From a bacterium (GTDB lineage: Bacteria > Patescibacteriota > Andersenbacteria > UBA10190): a stretch of DNA of 33,929 nucleotides. Within the stretch, counting starts at the first letter, position 1, and each line of letters begins with the position of its first letter. Shown here piece by piece: positions 25,053-33,786 of this stretch. The stretch covers positions 1 through 33,929 of the forward strand of contig JAQBWN010000006.1 of NCBI GenBank assembly GCA_027624555.1, in the 5' to 3' direction. The notes beneath the pieces were generated by a model. The model made no database searches and had not been told where the DNA came from. It was given only the letters and a program-made list of their open reading frames with translations. The translations under genes and the position numbers were made by a program.

Positions 25053-26027
25053 ATGCAGATAATCAAACCACCCAAGCTACATACGGAAGATATTATTGGA
25101 ATATGTTGCCCGTCGGGAACAATAGAACATAAAAAAGAGCTTTTTGAACGAGCTATCAAAGGCTTTGAGAACGCTTCTGGGCTAAAAACAGTCATCGCGC
25201 CCAATGCATATGCCAAGCATTACTATAGCGCGGGGACTATGCAGGAACGTCTAGATGATTTTCATGGGCTCATCGCTGATCCTACGATTAAGGCCATAAT
25301 TTTTGGTGCTGGTGGCGATACCGCGAGCGATTTACTGCCTCACCTGGATTATGATTTAATCAAAAATAATCCGAAGATTATCACTGGTATTTCAGACGCC
25401 ACAACACTGCTTACGGCCATCACCGCGAAAACAGGACTCATCACTTTTTTAGGATTAGAGTTTTTAGATTTCGCGGACAACGCCATGAACTACACCGTTC
25501 AATCGATACAACAATCATGGCTTTCTGGAACGCCCCATGAATTATTCCCAAACCCTGCCTGGAAAGAACTACAAAATAACTATACGACGTACAAAACATG
25601 GCAAACTATTCGAGAGGGCACATCTTCCGGGCAACTATTTGGAGGAAATTCTGAAAGCTATATACAACTTCTAGATACGCCGTATGAACTAGTAATTCCC
25701 AATGGAATATTATTTTTAGAAACGTATAAATTACCAAAAAAACAAATTCATAAAGCGCTTATGCAGTTACAGATACGCGGGGTGCTGGATCAAATTGCGG
25801 GGCTTGTTGTTGGGTATTGCCTTGAAAGCGACAAGCCGGATATTGTAGGCAACGAGCAGTTAATCGCCGAAACTATTTTAGAAGTAACAAAAGAGTATTC
25901 ATTCCCTATTATGCAAATTGGTGAAATTGGGCACTATGTAGAAAACTTCATGCAACCCCTTGGAGCTCATGTAAAAATGGACGCAACTAATTTGCGGTTT
26001 GAAATTACGGAGCCAGCAACGATATAA
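25053..26027 (+). CDS. S66 family peptidase (LD-carboxypeptidase / MccF-like)
   Basis: IIGICCPSG; IKAIIFGAGGDTASDLLPHLDYDLIKNNPKIITGISDATTLLTAI; GLVVGYC; GEIGHYVENFMQPLGAHVKMD. Start MQIIKPPK at 25053. Confidence 0.85.
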   Translation: MQIIKPPKLHTEDIIGICCPSGTIEHKKELFERAIKGFENASGLKTVIAPNAYAKHYYSAGTMQERLDDFHGLIADPTIKAIIFGAGGDTASDLLPHLDYDLIKNNPKIITGISDATTLLTAITAKTGLITFLGLEFLDFADNAMNYTVQSIQQSWLSGTPHELFPNPAWKELQNNYTTYKTWQTIREGTSSGQLFGGNSESYIQLLDTPYELVIPNGILFLETYKLPKKQIHKALMQLQIRGVLDQIAGLVVGYCLESDKPDIVGNEQLIAETILEVTKEYSFPIMQIGEIGHYVENFMQPLGAHVKMDATNLRFEITEPATI

Positions 26028-27041
26028 TTACGCTTTTTCTTTTAGCTCCTCAAGCTCTTCCAGTACACCTTTTTCAACTACTTTGTTATCCATCCGCCTG
26101 GCAATAAACAGCAGCTCTTCACGTATTCGAATATTCTTGGAGTCCATGTCACGCGCGTGCTGGAGCGATTGGATAGCAAGAGTAAACCTGCCCGCATTGA
26201 GTGCTGCGTGCCCAAGGTCTGCAAAGGCATCAACCATTTCTTTGTCAATTTTTATCACTTGTTGAAATATCTCCATTGCCTCGTCCCAAGATTCTTTACC
26301 AATAGCTGCCTTCCCAAGAAGCATATATGCCTTAGTGTCAGATGAATGCTTCATAATATGAGGAATAAGAATATCTTCAACACGCTCAAAATCATTTTTC
26401 CCCAGCGCCTCTGTAGCCTGTTCAAGAGTTGTTTTTTCTTTGTCCTTCTTGAGTAATTGCGACATAATTCCAGCCTTCTGCGACGGCTTTACTGTTGCGG
26501 TGCTTTGCTCCTCAACCCCAGTATGCCGAACTAACCGAATTGCAGGACTCGATTTTGGGACTGGTAAAACTTCCTCTTTCGTTTCTTTTATGCGAGGCAT
26601 ACGTTCTCGAATTGCTTGCATGTCTGGAATACGATTTGCAATTTCTTTTTGCAGAGACGACAAACCTTCTCTCCCCCTTTGCGCCAATAGTAAGAGCTTA
26701 TCTTGCAACCCTACTTCTGGCATCTGAACAAGTGAACTCTTCACTGCAATTATTTCAACAGCCTTTTTTTGCTTTGCCTCTTGTCGGCGACTCTTCATGG
26801 AAACAATAGAACTACCCACAGATCGCAACATATGCCCAAGACGATTTTTCACAAGCGTAACTCCATGCTGATCTGGCCGAAGCAAAGATTCTTCATGAAT
26901 CGGAATTTTTGAATCAACTTCAGCTTGAATATCTTCCGAAAATTGCACGTGTCGCATACGAAGAATCACCCGAGAAAAAACGATGATAATACCGCCAAAC
27001 GAGATGAACAACAAAAGTGGTGGTAAAACATCGTACAACAT
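26028..27041 (-). CDS. TPR-repeat protein with N-terminal TM
   Basis: C-terminal TPR pattern (AYMLLGKAAIGKESWDEAMEIFQQVIKIDKEMVDAFADLGHAALNAGRFTLAIQSLQHARDMD). Confidence 0.75.
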   Translation of the reverse strand: MLYDVLPPLLLFISFGGIIIVFSRVILRMRHVQFSEDIQAEVDSKIPIHEESLLRPDQHGVTLVKNRLGHMLRSVGSSIVSMKSRRQEAKQKKAVEIIAVKSSLVQMPEVGLQDKLLLLAQRGREGLSSLQKEIANRIPDMQAIRERMPRIKETKEEVLPVPKSSPAIRLVRHTGVEEQSTATVKPSQKAGIMSQLLKKDKEKTTLEQATEALGKNDFERVEDILIPHIMKHSSDTKAYMLLGKAAIGKESWDEAMEIFQQVIKIDKEMVDAFADLGHAALNAGRFTLAIQSLQHARDMDSKNIRIREELLFIARRMDNKVVEKGVLEELEELKEKA

Positions 27042-27064
27042 GAGGTTGTGGATATCGTACCAAT

Positions 27065-27126
27065 TGCAAGGCTCCCCGCCAAGGGCAATTTACCTCTAGT
27101 TATCCCCCACCAGCACGGCGGGCAGG
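27065..27126. repeat. GC-rich imperfect inverted repeat (CCCCGCC.../GGCGGGCAGGCC)
   Basis: Minus strand GCCTGCCCGCCGTGCTGGTGGGGGATAACTAGAGGTAAATTGCCCTTGGCGGGGAGCC just after the tsf stop. Confidence 0.5.
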
Positions 27127-27135
27127 CCCACTTTG

Positions 27136-27723
27136 CTAAATTGTGAGTCGAGTAAACTCTTTAACGGTAATATTCTCTCCTATTTCCTGAATTGCCTCGC
27201 TCACCAATTGCCCAACTGTTATTTTAGGATTCTTCACATATGGCTGGGTCATCAATGCCCTCTCTTCGCGAAATTTTTTCAGCTTTCCTTCCACTATCTT
27301 TTCTCGCATAGCCTCTGGCTTTCCTTCCTGTTCAAGCTGTTTTAACGCAAATTCTTTTTCACTTGCTACGTCTGCTTCTGACACGTCTTCTGGGCGAACA
27401 ACAAGAGGGTCGTTGGCGGCAATGTGCATAGCGATATTTTGCGCAAGCTCTTGAAACTTTTCGTTTCGAGCTACAAAATCCGTTTCGCACACCAAAGAAA
27501 CCAGTACGGCAATTTTCTTGTTTCCGTGCAAATAATATCCAATAACGCCTTCATTTGTTTCTCGAGAAGATTTTTTCGCGACTGTACCTTTTCCTTTTTC
27601 TCGAAGCCACAAAATGGCCTTATCTTGGTCGCCATTAGACTCCGTAAGCGCTTGTTTTGCATCCACTACTCCAGCACCAGTACGGGCTCTCAAATCTTTA
27701 ATTTGTTCCATTGTTATATTCAT
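27136..27723 (-). CDS. tsf: Elongation factor Ts
   Basis: MEQIKDLRARTGAGVVDAKQALTESNGDQDKAILWLREKG; VCETDFVARNEKF. Confidence 0.95.
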   Translation of the reverse strand: MNITMEQIKDLRARTGAGVVDAKQALTESNGDQDKAILWLREKGKGTVAKKSSRETNEGVIGYYLHGNKKIAVLVSLVCETDFVARNEKFQELAQNIAMHIAANDPLVVRPEDVSEADVASEKEFALKQLEQEGKPEAMREKIVEGKLKKFREERALMTQPYVKNPKITVGQLVSEAIQEIGENITVKEFTRLTI

Positions 27724-28442
27724 AGTTCAATGCCTCTTACCTTGGCGATAGTTTGTGCTATTACGCGAGTTATAAGTTCAAGTGATCGAATTGCATCGTC
27801 GTTTGCAGGAATTGCACATGTAAGTAGCGCGGGGTCAGCATTTGTATCAGCTATTCCGATAACTGGGATGTTCATGCGAACCGCCTCTCGCACAGCAATA
27901 CGTTCATCGTGAGCACCGGCAACAAAAATTGCTGCGGGAAGAGAGCGGAGCGATTTCACACCTTCCAATACGCCTTCTAGTCGTTCAATTTCTTTCTGGC
28001 GTACAGAACGCTCTTTTTTTGTAAGCTTTGCTGTTTGTTTTGAGTCTTCTGTGCGCTTCAATTCATCAAGCTTTTCGATACTTTTTTGAATAGTTGAGAA
28101 GTTTGTAAGCGTACCGCCTAACCATCGTTTCGTGATATACGGCATTTTCACCGCTTCTGCATACTTTCGAATTATCGCTCGAGCCTGTCTTTTTGTGCCA
28201 ACAAAGAGTATCTCTCCATGAGGCTTTTCAGCAATGGACTGTACAAATGCAGCTGCTTTTACAATTCCTTCCCTAGTATGGTTTAAATCAATAATTGCAA
28301 CTCTGCTTCTGTGCATATAGATAAACTGCTCCATTTTTGGATTTCGTTTGCTTTTTTCATGCCCGAAATGCACCCCTGCTTCTAGCATGGCTACCACGTC
28401 TGGAATAATATCAACGTTCTTTTCTTTTGTTGTTTGTGACAT
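27720..28442 (-). CDS. rpsB: 30S ribosomal protein S2 (uS2)
   Basis: AGVHFGHEKSKRNPKMEQFIYMHRSRVAIIDLNHT; NIPVIGIADTNADPALLTCAIPANDDAIRS; start MSQTTKEK at 28442. Confidence 0.95.
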   Translation of the reverse strand: MSQTTKEKNVDIIPDVVAMLEAGVHFGHEKSKRNPKMEQFIYMHRSRVAIIDLNHTREGIVKAAAFVQSIAEKPHGEILFVGTKRQARAIIRKYAEAVKMPYITKRWLGGTLTNFSTIQKSIEKLDELKRTEDSKQTAKLTKKERSVRQKEIERLEGVLEGVKSLRSLPAAIFVAGAHDERIAVREAVRMNIPVIGIADTNADPALLTCAIPANDDAIRSLELITRVIAQTIAKVRGIEL

Positions 28443-28504
28443 AAAATACATCCTACACAAGGCACTTGCAAAAATCAAGAGCTTGCCGTATGATATGAAA
28501 ATAT

Positions 28505-28795
28505 ATGAAATCAGAAATCCACCCAACGTACCAAGAAAAAGCCATAATTACATGCTCTTGCGGCAATTCGTTCAATACTGGCTCAACTATTGAGTCTTTG
28601 GCAATTGAAGTATGCTCTGCATGCCACCCTTTTTATACTGGAAAACAAAAAGTCATCGACATTGCTGGTCGTGTTGATAAATTCAAAAAACGCCAAGAAG
28701 AAGCAGTTGCGTTAAACGAACAGCTCGGAAAATCTAAAAAGAAAACTGCTCCAAAAACATCTCCAAAAGCCGAAGTAATCCGTATCTCTAAATAG
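28505..28795 (+). CDS. rpmE: 50S ribosomal protein L31 (bL31)
   Basis: [28 protein letters not shown]...[28 protein letters not shown]. Confidence 0.92.
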   Translation: MKSEIHPTYQEKAIITCSCGNSFNTGSTIESLAIEVCSACHPFYTGKQKVIDIAGRVDKFKKRQEEAVALNEQLGKSKKKTAPKTSPKAEVIRISK

Positions 28796-28825
28796 ATCCT
28801 TCGGGCGCACCAGAGCGCGCATTTT

Positions 28826-29863
28826 ATGAAAACCCCATCGCCCCAAGACCTGCAGAAAGAAATAGATGCCTTAACGCTTGATATAGCAGCTATGGCTTCC
28901 TCTGGTCAAAACAGTGCCATTAAAGAGGTTGCGCAAAAGCTTAACAGAGCAAAAGATCTTCTAGAATGTGTAGAAAAAGTCACGCATATTGAACAAGAAA
29001 TGTCAGACAACAAAGAGCTACTTGCATCAGAAGACACTGAGATGAAAGCGCTCGCGCAAGAAGAACTCGTACGACTTGAAAAAGAAAAAGCGTCTACCCT
29101 GTCTTCTCTCGATGAGCTACTAATTCCCGAAGACCCAAGAAACAGCCGCGACGTCATTATGGAAATCAGAGCAGGTGCAGGGGGTGAAGAAGCAACATTA
29201 TTTGCTCAGGAACTGCTGCGTGCGTATATTCGCTTTGCAGAAATAAAGGGTTGGCGTGTTGCAGTTTTAGAAGAAGGAGTTGTAGAGATTTCAGGCAAAG
29301 ACGTGTACGGCCATTTACGATATGAAAGTGGCGTACACCGCGTACAGCGCATCCCTGAAACAGAGAAAATGGGGCGCACGCATACCTCTACTATCACCGT
29401 TGCAATATTGCCAGCTGCCGAAGAAGTGGACGTGGAAATCAAACCAGAAGATTTGCGAATTGATACGTATAGGGCCAGTGGCGCAGGTGGACAACACGTC
29501 AATAAAACGAGCTCTGCAATCCGCATTACACATATACCTACAAATACTGTTGTGGCATGCCAAGAAGAGCGCAGCCAGCATAAGAATAGAGAGAAAGCAA
29601 TGAGCTTACTTCGTTCTCGTATTTTGGCAGCCAGAGAAGAAGCAATTCATGCCAAAGAAGCCAGCGCGAGAAAAGCGCAGATAGGAACTGGGGATAGGTC
29701 CGAAAAAATCCGAACGTATAATTTTCCACAAGACCGTATTACCGACCATCGCATTAAAAAATCTTGGAGCAATATACCTGCTGTTATGGAAGGTGCTCTT
29801 GATACTATTTTTTCAGACCTCCAACAGGCAGATCGCGAGCTTCGCATTGCGCAGGCGATATGA
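28826..29863 (+). CDS. prfA: Peptide chain release factor 1
   Basis: RASGAGGQHVNKTSSAIRITHIPT (GGQ); EIRAGAGGEEATLFAQ; HRVQRIPETEKMGRTHTSTITVAI. Confidence 0.96.
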   Translation: MKTPSPQDLQKEIDALTLDIAAMASSGQNSAIKEVAQKLNRAKDLLECVEKVTHIEQEMSDNKELLASEDTEMKALAQEELVRLEKEKASTLSSLDELLIPEDPRNSRDVIMEIRAGAGGEEATLFAQELLRAYIRFAEIKGWRVAVLEEGVVEISGKDVYGHLRYESGVHRVQRIPETEKMGRTHTSTITVAILPAAEEVDVEIKPEDLRIDTYRASGAGGQHVNKTSSAIRITHIPTNTVVACQEERSQHKNREKAMSLLRSRILAAREEAIHAKEASARKAQIGTGDRSEKIRTYNFPQDRITDHRIKKSWSNIPAVMEGALDTIFSDLQQADRELRIAQAI

Positions 29864-30654
29864 AAACCTCATCCCAGGAGAGGCTGGGTGAGGTTAGTAA
29901 GCGCATTAAACTAGAACTCTCCAACCATTCCGACGCACCGCACCTCGATGCTGAGCGGTTACTTTTACACGCGTTAAAACAACGCGAACCAAGCTACTTA
30001 CTTGCCCATAGTGATGCCCTGCTTACCGAGCAACAAATTTCAGAAATTACCCGCATGCAAGATGCCCGAAAAACAGGTATGCCACTTGCCTATATTTTGG
30101 GCGAAGCAGATTTTTATGGCAGAACGTTTATGGTAACTCCAGATGTGCTAATCCCCCGCCCAGACACAGAAGTTATCATAGAAAAAGCTTTAGAATATAT
30201 CAAAAAGAATTTTAAACATAAAAAAGAAATAGTCATAGCAGATATTGGCACCGGAAGTGGGTGTATTGCGATAACACTGGCGCTCGAGCTAAACAAGCTA
30301 ACGAAGCTAGTGAAGCTAACGCAGCTCGCTACCGACATATCCCAAAAAGCCTTAGACATTGCAAAACAAAACGCAGTAAAACACGGCGTATTAGATAACA
30401 TAGAATTTTTACAGGGCGATATGCTCGAGCCGATCAAAGATAAACACGTGGATTTGATCGTGAGTAACCCGCCATACTTGCCCGCCGAAGCTTTAGCGAA
30501 GGCTGGGTATACCCTCGAAACTCGAGGTCTCCAGTTTGAACCACAAACCGCACTCGATGGCGGGCCAGACGGCTTACAATTCGTAAACCAAATCAAAGCA
30601 TCAAAAATTCCAGCCATCATCGAAACAATCGGTGGAGAGATTATTGAAGTATAA
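29860..30654 (+). CDS. prmC: Release factor glutamine methyltransferase PrmC
   Basis: IADIGTGSGCIAITLAL; VSNPPYLP; overlaps prfA stop by 4 nt; two repeat insertions in-frame. Confidence 0.93.
   Translation: MKTSSQERLGEVSKRIKLELSNHSDAPHLDAERLLLHALKQREPSYLLAHSDALLTEQQISEITRMQDARKTGMPLAYILGEADFYGRTFMVTPDVLIPRPDTEVIIEKALEYIKKNFKHKKEIVIADIGTGSGCIAITLALELNKLTKLVKLTQLATDISQKALDIAKQNAVKHGVLDNIEFLQGDMLEPIKDKHVDLIVSNPPYLPAEALAKAGYTLETRGLQFEPQTALDGGPDGLQFVNQIKASKIPAIIETIGGEIIEV
30286..30330 (+). repeat. 9-bp tandem array inside prmC (GAGCTAAAC AAGCTAACG AAGCTAGTG AAGCTAACG CAGCTCGCT)
   Basis: Five consecutive 9-mers; encodes ELNKLTKLVKLTQLA. Confidence 0.85.
30478..30508 (+). repeat. CCCGCCGAAGC-family palindromic repeat inside prmC
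   Basis: TTGCCCGCCGAAGCTTTAGCGAAGGCTGGGT, encodes LPAEALAKAG; near-identical to 30703-30733. Confidence 0.88.
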
Positions 30655-30656
30655 CT

Positions 30657-30687
30657 AAAAAAGGAGAGTTGTTACTCTCCTTTTTTG
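30657..30687. terminator. Bidirectional terminator between convergent prmC and rplY
   Basis: AAAAAAGGAGAG-TTGTTA-CTCTCCTTTTTT. Confidence 0.85.
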
Positions 30688-31388
30688 TCTTTCTTTTCCT
30701 CTTTGCCCGCCGAAGCTTCAGCGGAGGCTGGGTCTGCCCCTTCGGCACCTTCTTCAGCAGGAACTTCTTTCTTCACCCCTTCTACGCTTTCAACGTCTTC
30801 CTTCACTTCTTCAGAAAGAGCGTCCATTTCTGCTTCGCTTCTAGGAGGTTGAACTAGAGCAACTGCTTCGTCTAAATCTATATGCGTAATAACTCCCTCA
30901 GGAAGTTTGATATCTTTTACTTGAATAACACCCTCAAAATCAACAAGAGACGAAATATCTACTTCAATATCATGCGGCATGTCCTTCGGTAGCGCTTCCA
31001 CTTCCAATTCATCCATATTTCGCACTAGAGTTCCAGTCAAAACTTTAACTGCAGGGGATTCTCCAACGAACTTAAGAGGCACGTTCGCCGAAATAGCTTC
31101 GTCCATACGTACTACGAAAAAATCAATGTGCGTAATCGTGCTCTTGAGTGGGTGAATCTGCACTTCTCGAATAAACACTGGGTGATCTTCCCCTGATTCA
31201 ACAGAGAGCGTAAGCATGGTTGTGTACCCTGCCCCAGTAAAAAGCTTATTGAACTGACGAGACTCCACTTCAACGTTCTGAGGTTCAATTCCGTATCCGT
31301 ATACAACAGCTGGAATATTTCCACTACGTCGAATAGCCGTCACGTGACCAGAACGACTTTTTGCGGATAATGTAAGAGTAGATGCCAT
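30672..31388 (-). CDS. rplY: 50S ribosomal protein L25/CTC-type (bL25)
   Basis: SAKSRSGHVTAIRRSGNIPAVVYGYGIEPQNVEVESRQFNKLF; FFVVRMDEAISANVPLKFVGESPAVK; acidic/basic low-complexity C-terminal tail. Confidence 0.9.
   Translation of the reverse strand: MASTLTLSAKSRSGHVTAIRRSGNIPAVVYGYGIEPQNVEVESRQFNKLFTGAGYTTMLTLSVESGEDHPVFIREVQIHPLKSTITHIDFFVVRMDEAISANVPLKFVGESPAVKVLTGTLVRNMDELEVEALPKDMPHDIEVDISSLVDFEGVIQVKDIKLPEGVITHIDLDEAVALVQPPRSEAEMDALSEEVKEDVESVEGVKKEVPAEEGAEGADPASAEASAGKEEKKDKKGE
30703..30733 (+). repeat. CCCGCCGAAGC-family palindromic repeat inside the rplY 3' end
   Basis: TTGCCCGCCGAAGCTTCAGCGGAGGCTGGGT; 28/31 identical to 30478-30508; read on the minus strand as DPASAEASAGK. Confidence 0.88.
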
Positions 31389-31409
31389 ATAAAGGCTAAA
31401 TCTAATCTA

Positions 31410-31736
31410 TTATTGTTTTGCAGTCAATGCCCGAATAGTATTTTGGTCTTCTTTTAGTAATTGGTATATAGAGAGCAACTCGTCGCTTGTTACCTCTTCG
31501 CCCCCAAAAAACCGTTTTGTATCTTCGGCTGTCATGTCGGTAACCAGGCCTAAGCTCACAATCCCAAGGCCAGTCATAGCCACCATAGCGACAATAGAGC
31601 TTTCACACTTAGAGCACGTTACATATACAACCGTAGCATCTTCCTGTTCTCCGATAACCTTAGCACCATCTAAATCATACTCTGCGCTGCAGAAGGGGCA
31701 TCGAGATACAAAATGTACGTTTTCATCTAATTCCAT
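31410..31736 (-). CDS. Zinc-ribbon-like conserved hypothetical protein
   Basis: CPFCSAEYDLDG...VTCSKCESS; preferred start MELDENVHF at 31736. Confidence 0.65.
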   Translation of the reverse strand: MELDENVHFVSRCPFCSAEYDLDGAKVIGEQEDATVVYVTCSKCESSIVAMVAMTGLGIVSLGLVTDMTAEDTKRFFGGEEVTSDELLSIYQLLKEDQNTIRALTAKQ

Positions 31737-31819
31737 AGGGTGCTTATATACATGTATGGTAGTCCAATTTTTGCTAAATGTCAATCAACTTTTGAACACA
31801 TCAAGAACACCTTTATTGT

Positions 31820-32941
31820 TCAAACGAACGTTGATAGCTCTGAAGGAGCATATCTTGAAAACTTCCCATGAACCTTTACCGAAAGCGCAAGGCCCAGCAA
31901 TATACACGATGCAAACAGATTCGACCCCCCATAACTTATGAATGGAAGTGGTATTCCCGTGACGGGAAGTATTCCCATATTCATTCCGGCATTTACTGTA
32001 AAACCGACAATAAAAATAAGAAAAACCCCAGATGCAATAAGCTGGCCAAAGGGGTCGCTCGTTGCACGCGCTATCATAATAATGCGAGACAAGACGATGC
32101 TATACAACGCAACTACCAGCGCAACACCAACAAACCCAAGCTCTTCACCCACGCTCGCAAGGATAAAGTCCGTATGACGCTCAGGAAGAAACTTGAGTTG
32201 CGATTGAGGACCGTGCCCGAGCCCCCTACCAAGAATTTCTCCTGAACCCAACGCAATAATAGATTGGGTCACGTTATACCCCGAACGAAGTGGGTCTGCA
32301 GTTGGATGTAAAAAAGTTAAAATACGCTCTTTTTGATAATCAAGCAGAAACACTTGCCATGCACCCACAAATAAAATTGAGCCAATAATGACAATAGTGC
32401 CAAAAAGTTTCCAAGAAAGCCCAAACACTACGAGGAGACCAACCCACAGCGCGAGTATTAATGCTGCCATACCAAAATCTGGTTCTCTTAGGACAAGCAA
32501 TACTGGTATTGCAGTAACAGCTCCAGAAATAGCCAGTGCGCGTATTCCCACGTGTTTATATTTGGCAAGCACCGAAGCAAGTACAAGGACCAACATGACT
32601 TTTATAAATTCCGACGGTTGAATTTGAAATCCAAACAGATCAAGCCGGCTCACCGTTCCGCGAATTGTCCGCCCTACAATCACGAGGAAAAACTGGGCCA
32701 AAACTCCTCCTGCAAACAAATATGGAATTACTACCCGAAGAGAGTGGTATGGAATCTTCGTAATAAACCACATGCCAACTAAGCCTATAATAAGCGCAAT
32801 TGCCTGACGATAAAACAGCGACGAAATAGTCGCGCCCGAATCTGTTGCTGAAGCGAGCATGGCAAGTCCTATTCCAGAAAGCAGCAGAACCGCTCCGATG
32901 AGCACATAATCAACTCCGGGGGGTAAAAATCGAAACCTCAT
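31820..32941 (-). CDS. rodA: SEDS-family RodA/FtsW
   Basis: VDYVLIGAVLLLSGIGLAMLASA; RLDLFGFQIQPSEFIKVMLVL; LREPDFGMAALILALW; ERHTDFILASVGEELGFVG; GMNMGILPVTGIPLPFISYGGSNL. Confidence 0.9.
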   Translation of the reverse strand: MRFRFLPPGVDYVLIGAVLLLSGIGLAMLASATDSGATISSLFYRQAIALIIGLVGMWFITKIPYHSLRVVIPYLFAGGVLAQFFLVIVGRTIRGTVSRLDLFGFQIQPSEFIKVMLVLVLASVLAKYKHVGIRALAISGAVTAIPVLLVLREPDFGMAALILALWVGLLVVFGLSWKLFGTIVIIGSILFVGAWQVFLLDYQKERILTFLHPTADPLRSGYNVTQSIIALGSGEILGRGLGHGPQSQLKFLPERHTDFILASVGEELGFVGVALVVALYSIVLSRIIMIARATSDPFGQLIASGVFLIFIVGFTVNAGMNMGILPVTGIPLPFISYGGSNLFASCILLGLALSVKVHGKFSRYAPSELSTFV

Positions 32942-32951
32942 AACGAAAATA

Positions 32952-33746
32952 CTACCGAAGCTTGTTCGGATCGCCAATAATGTGGACTATATTTTCATCA
33001 CTATAAATATTCGTTGTGGCAATTGCAATTACTCGACTTGTAGGCGAAAGCGGGGCCGGCCATCCTATGGTAAATTCTCTTTGCTCGCCCAAAAGGAGCT
33101 TACCTACAAATGTTTTTCCTATACCAACAATGTTCCCGCTTTCATTTAATGCAACCCCTATTACCTCTACTTTTTCCCAGTCAAACGTAGAGTTGTTCGT
33201 TACAACGCCCGTTTGGCGCTCGAGCTGCTGCGAACCGACTACAGTACCGCTCCGTTCCCGCAAAAACACTCTAAATTCCGGTACATGCGCAGTATCAGGA
33301 AGCTGTTCCAGCAAAACAGTGCTTGGTGTTTGTATTTCGACCGTACCAAACTCTTTATTGGACGGAACAGGAACATTTATAAAAGCAATGTATTGCACCC
33401 CGCCTGGTAGTACATATGCCGCTTGATCAACCCTTCCGATTACTGCTCCTGACGGATCTTTCACAACAAGCGCAACCTGATATTTGCCCGTTCCTGCACG
33501 AACATTTTCATTTTTTATCCGAGCTACCACATCAATTGTTTTCCCAAACGGGCCAGGGCTTGTAAGATGTGGAAGTACTACAATGTTTTCTACTGTAATA
33601 GGTGCAAAAATATCCGTCTTCACAGGCGCAACAATCACTTTTTTCTCAGGAAGCATGGGAAGAACGATAAGGGCTACAACACCAGATGTCATACAAAAAA
33701 ACAATATTGCGTATCCTGTCTTTTTTATCGTTCGCCTTACACTCAT
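32952..33746 (-). CDS. Hypothetical single-TM extracytoplasmic protein
   Basis: 264 aa, N-terminal TM, strand-rich ectodomain. Confidence 0.6.
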   Translation of the reverse strand: MSVRRTIKKTGYAILFFCMTSGVVALIVLPMLPEKKVIVAPVKTDIFAPITVENIVVLPHLTSPGPFGKTIDVVARIKNENVRAGTGKYQVALVVKDPSGAVIGRVDQAAYVLPGGVQYIAFINVPVPSNKEFGTVEIQTPSTVLLEQLPDTAHVPEFRVFLRERSGTVVGSQQLERQTGVVTNNSTFDWEKVEVIGVALNESGNIVGIGKTFVGKLLLGEQREFTIGWPAPLSPTSRVIAIATTNIYSDENIVHIIGDPNKLR

Positions 33747-33786
33747 AGTGCATATATCATACCATATACGGTATACTTTCTAAGCC

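Noticed and set aside
30114-30620. 168-aa minus-strand ORF containing AFAKASAGK
   Set aside because: Antisense to prmC; only shows that the repeat is open in both strands.
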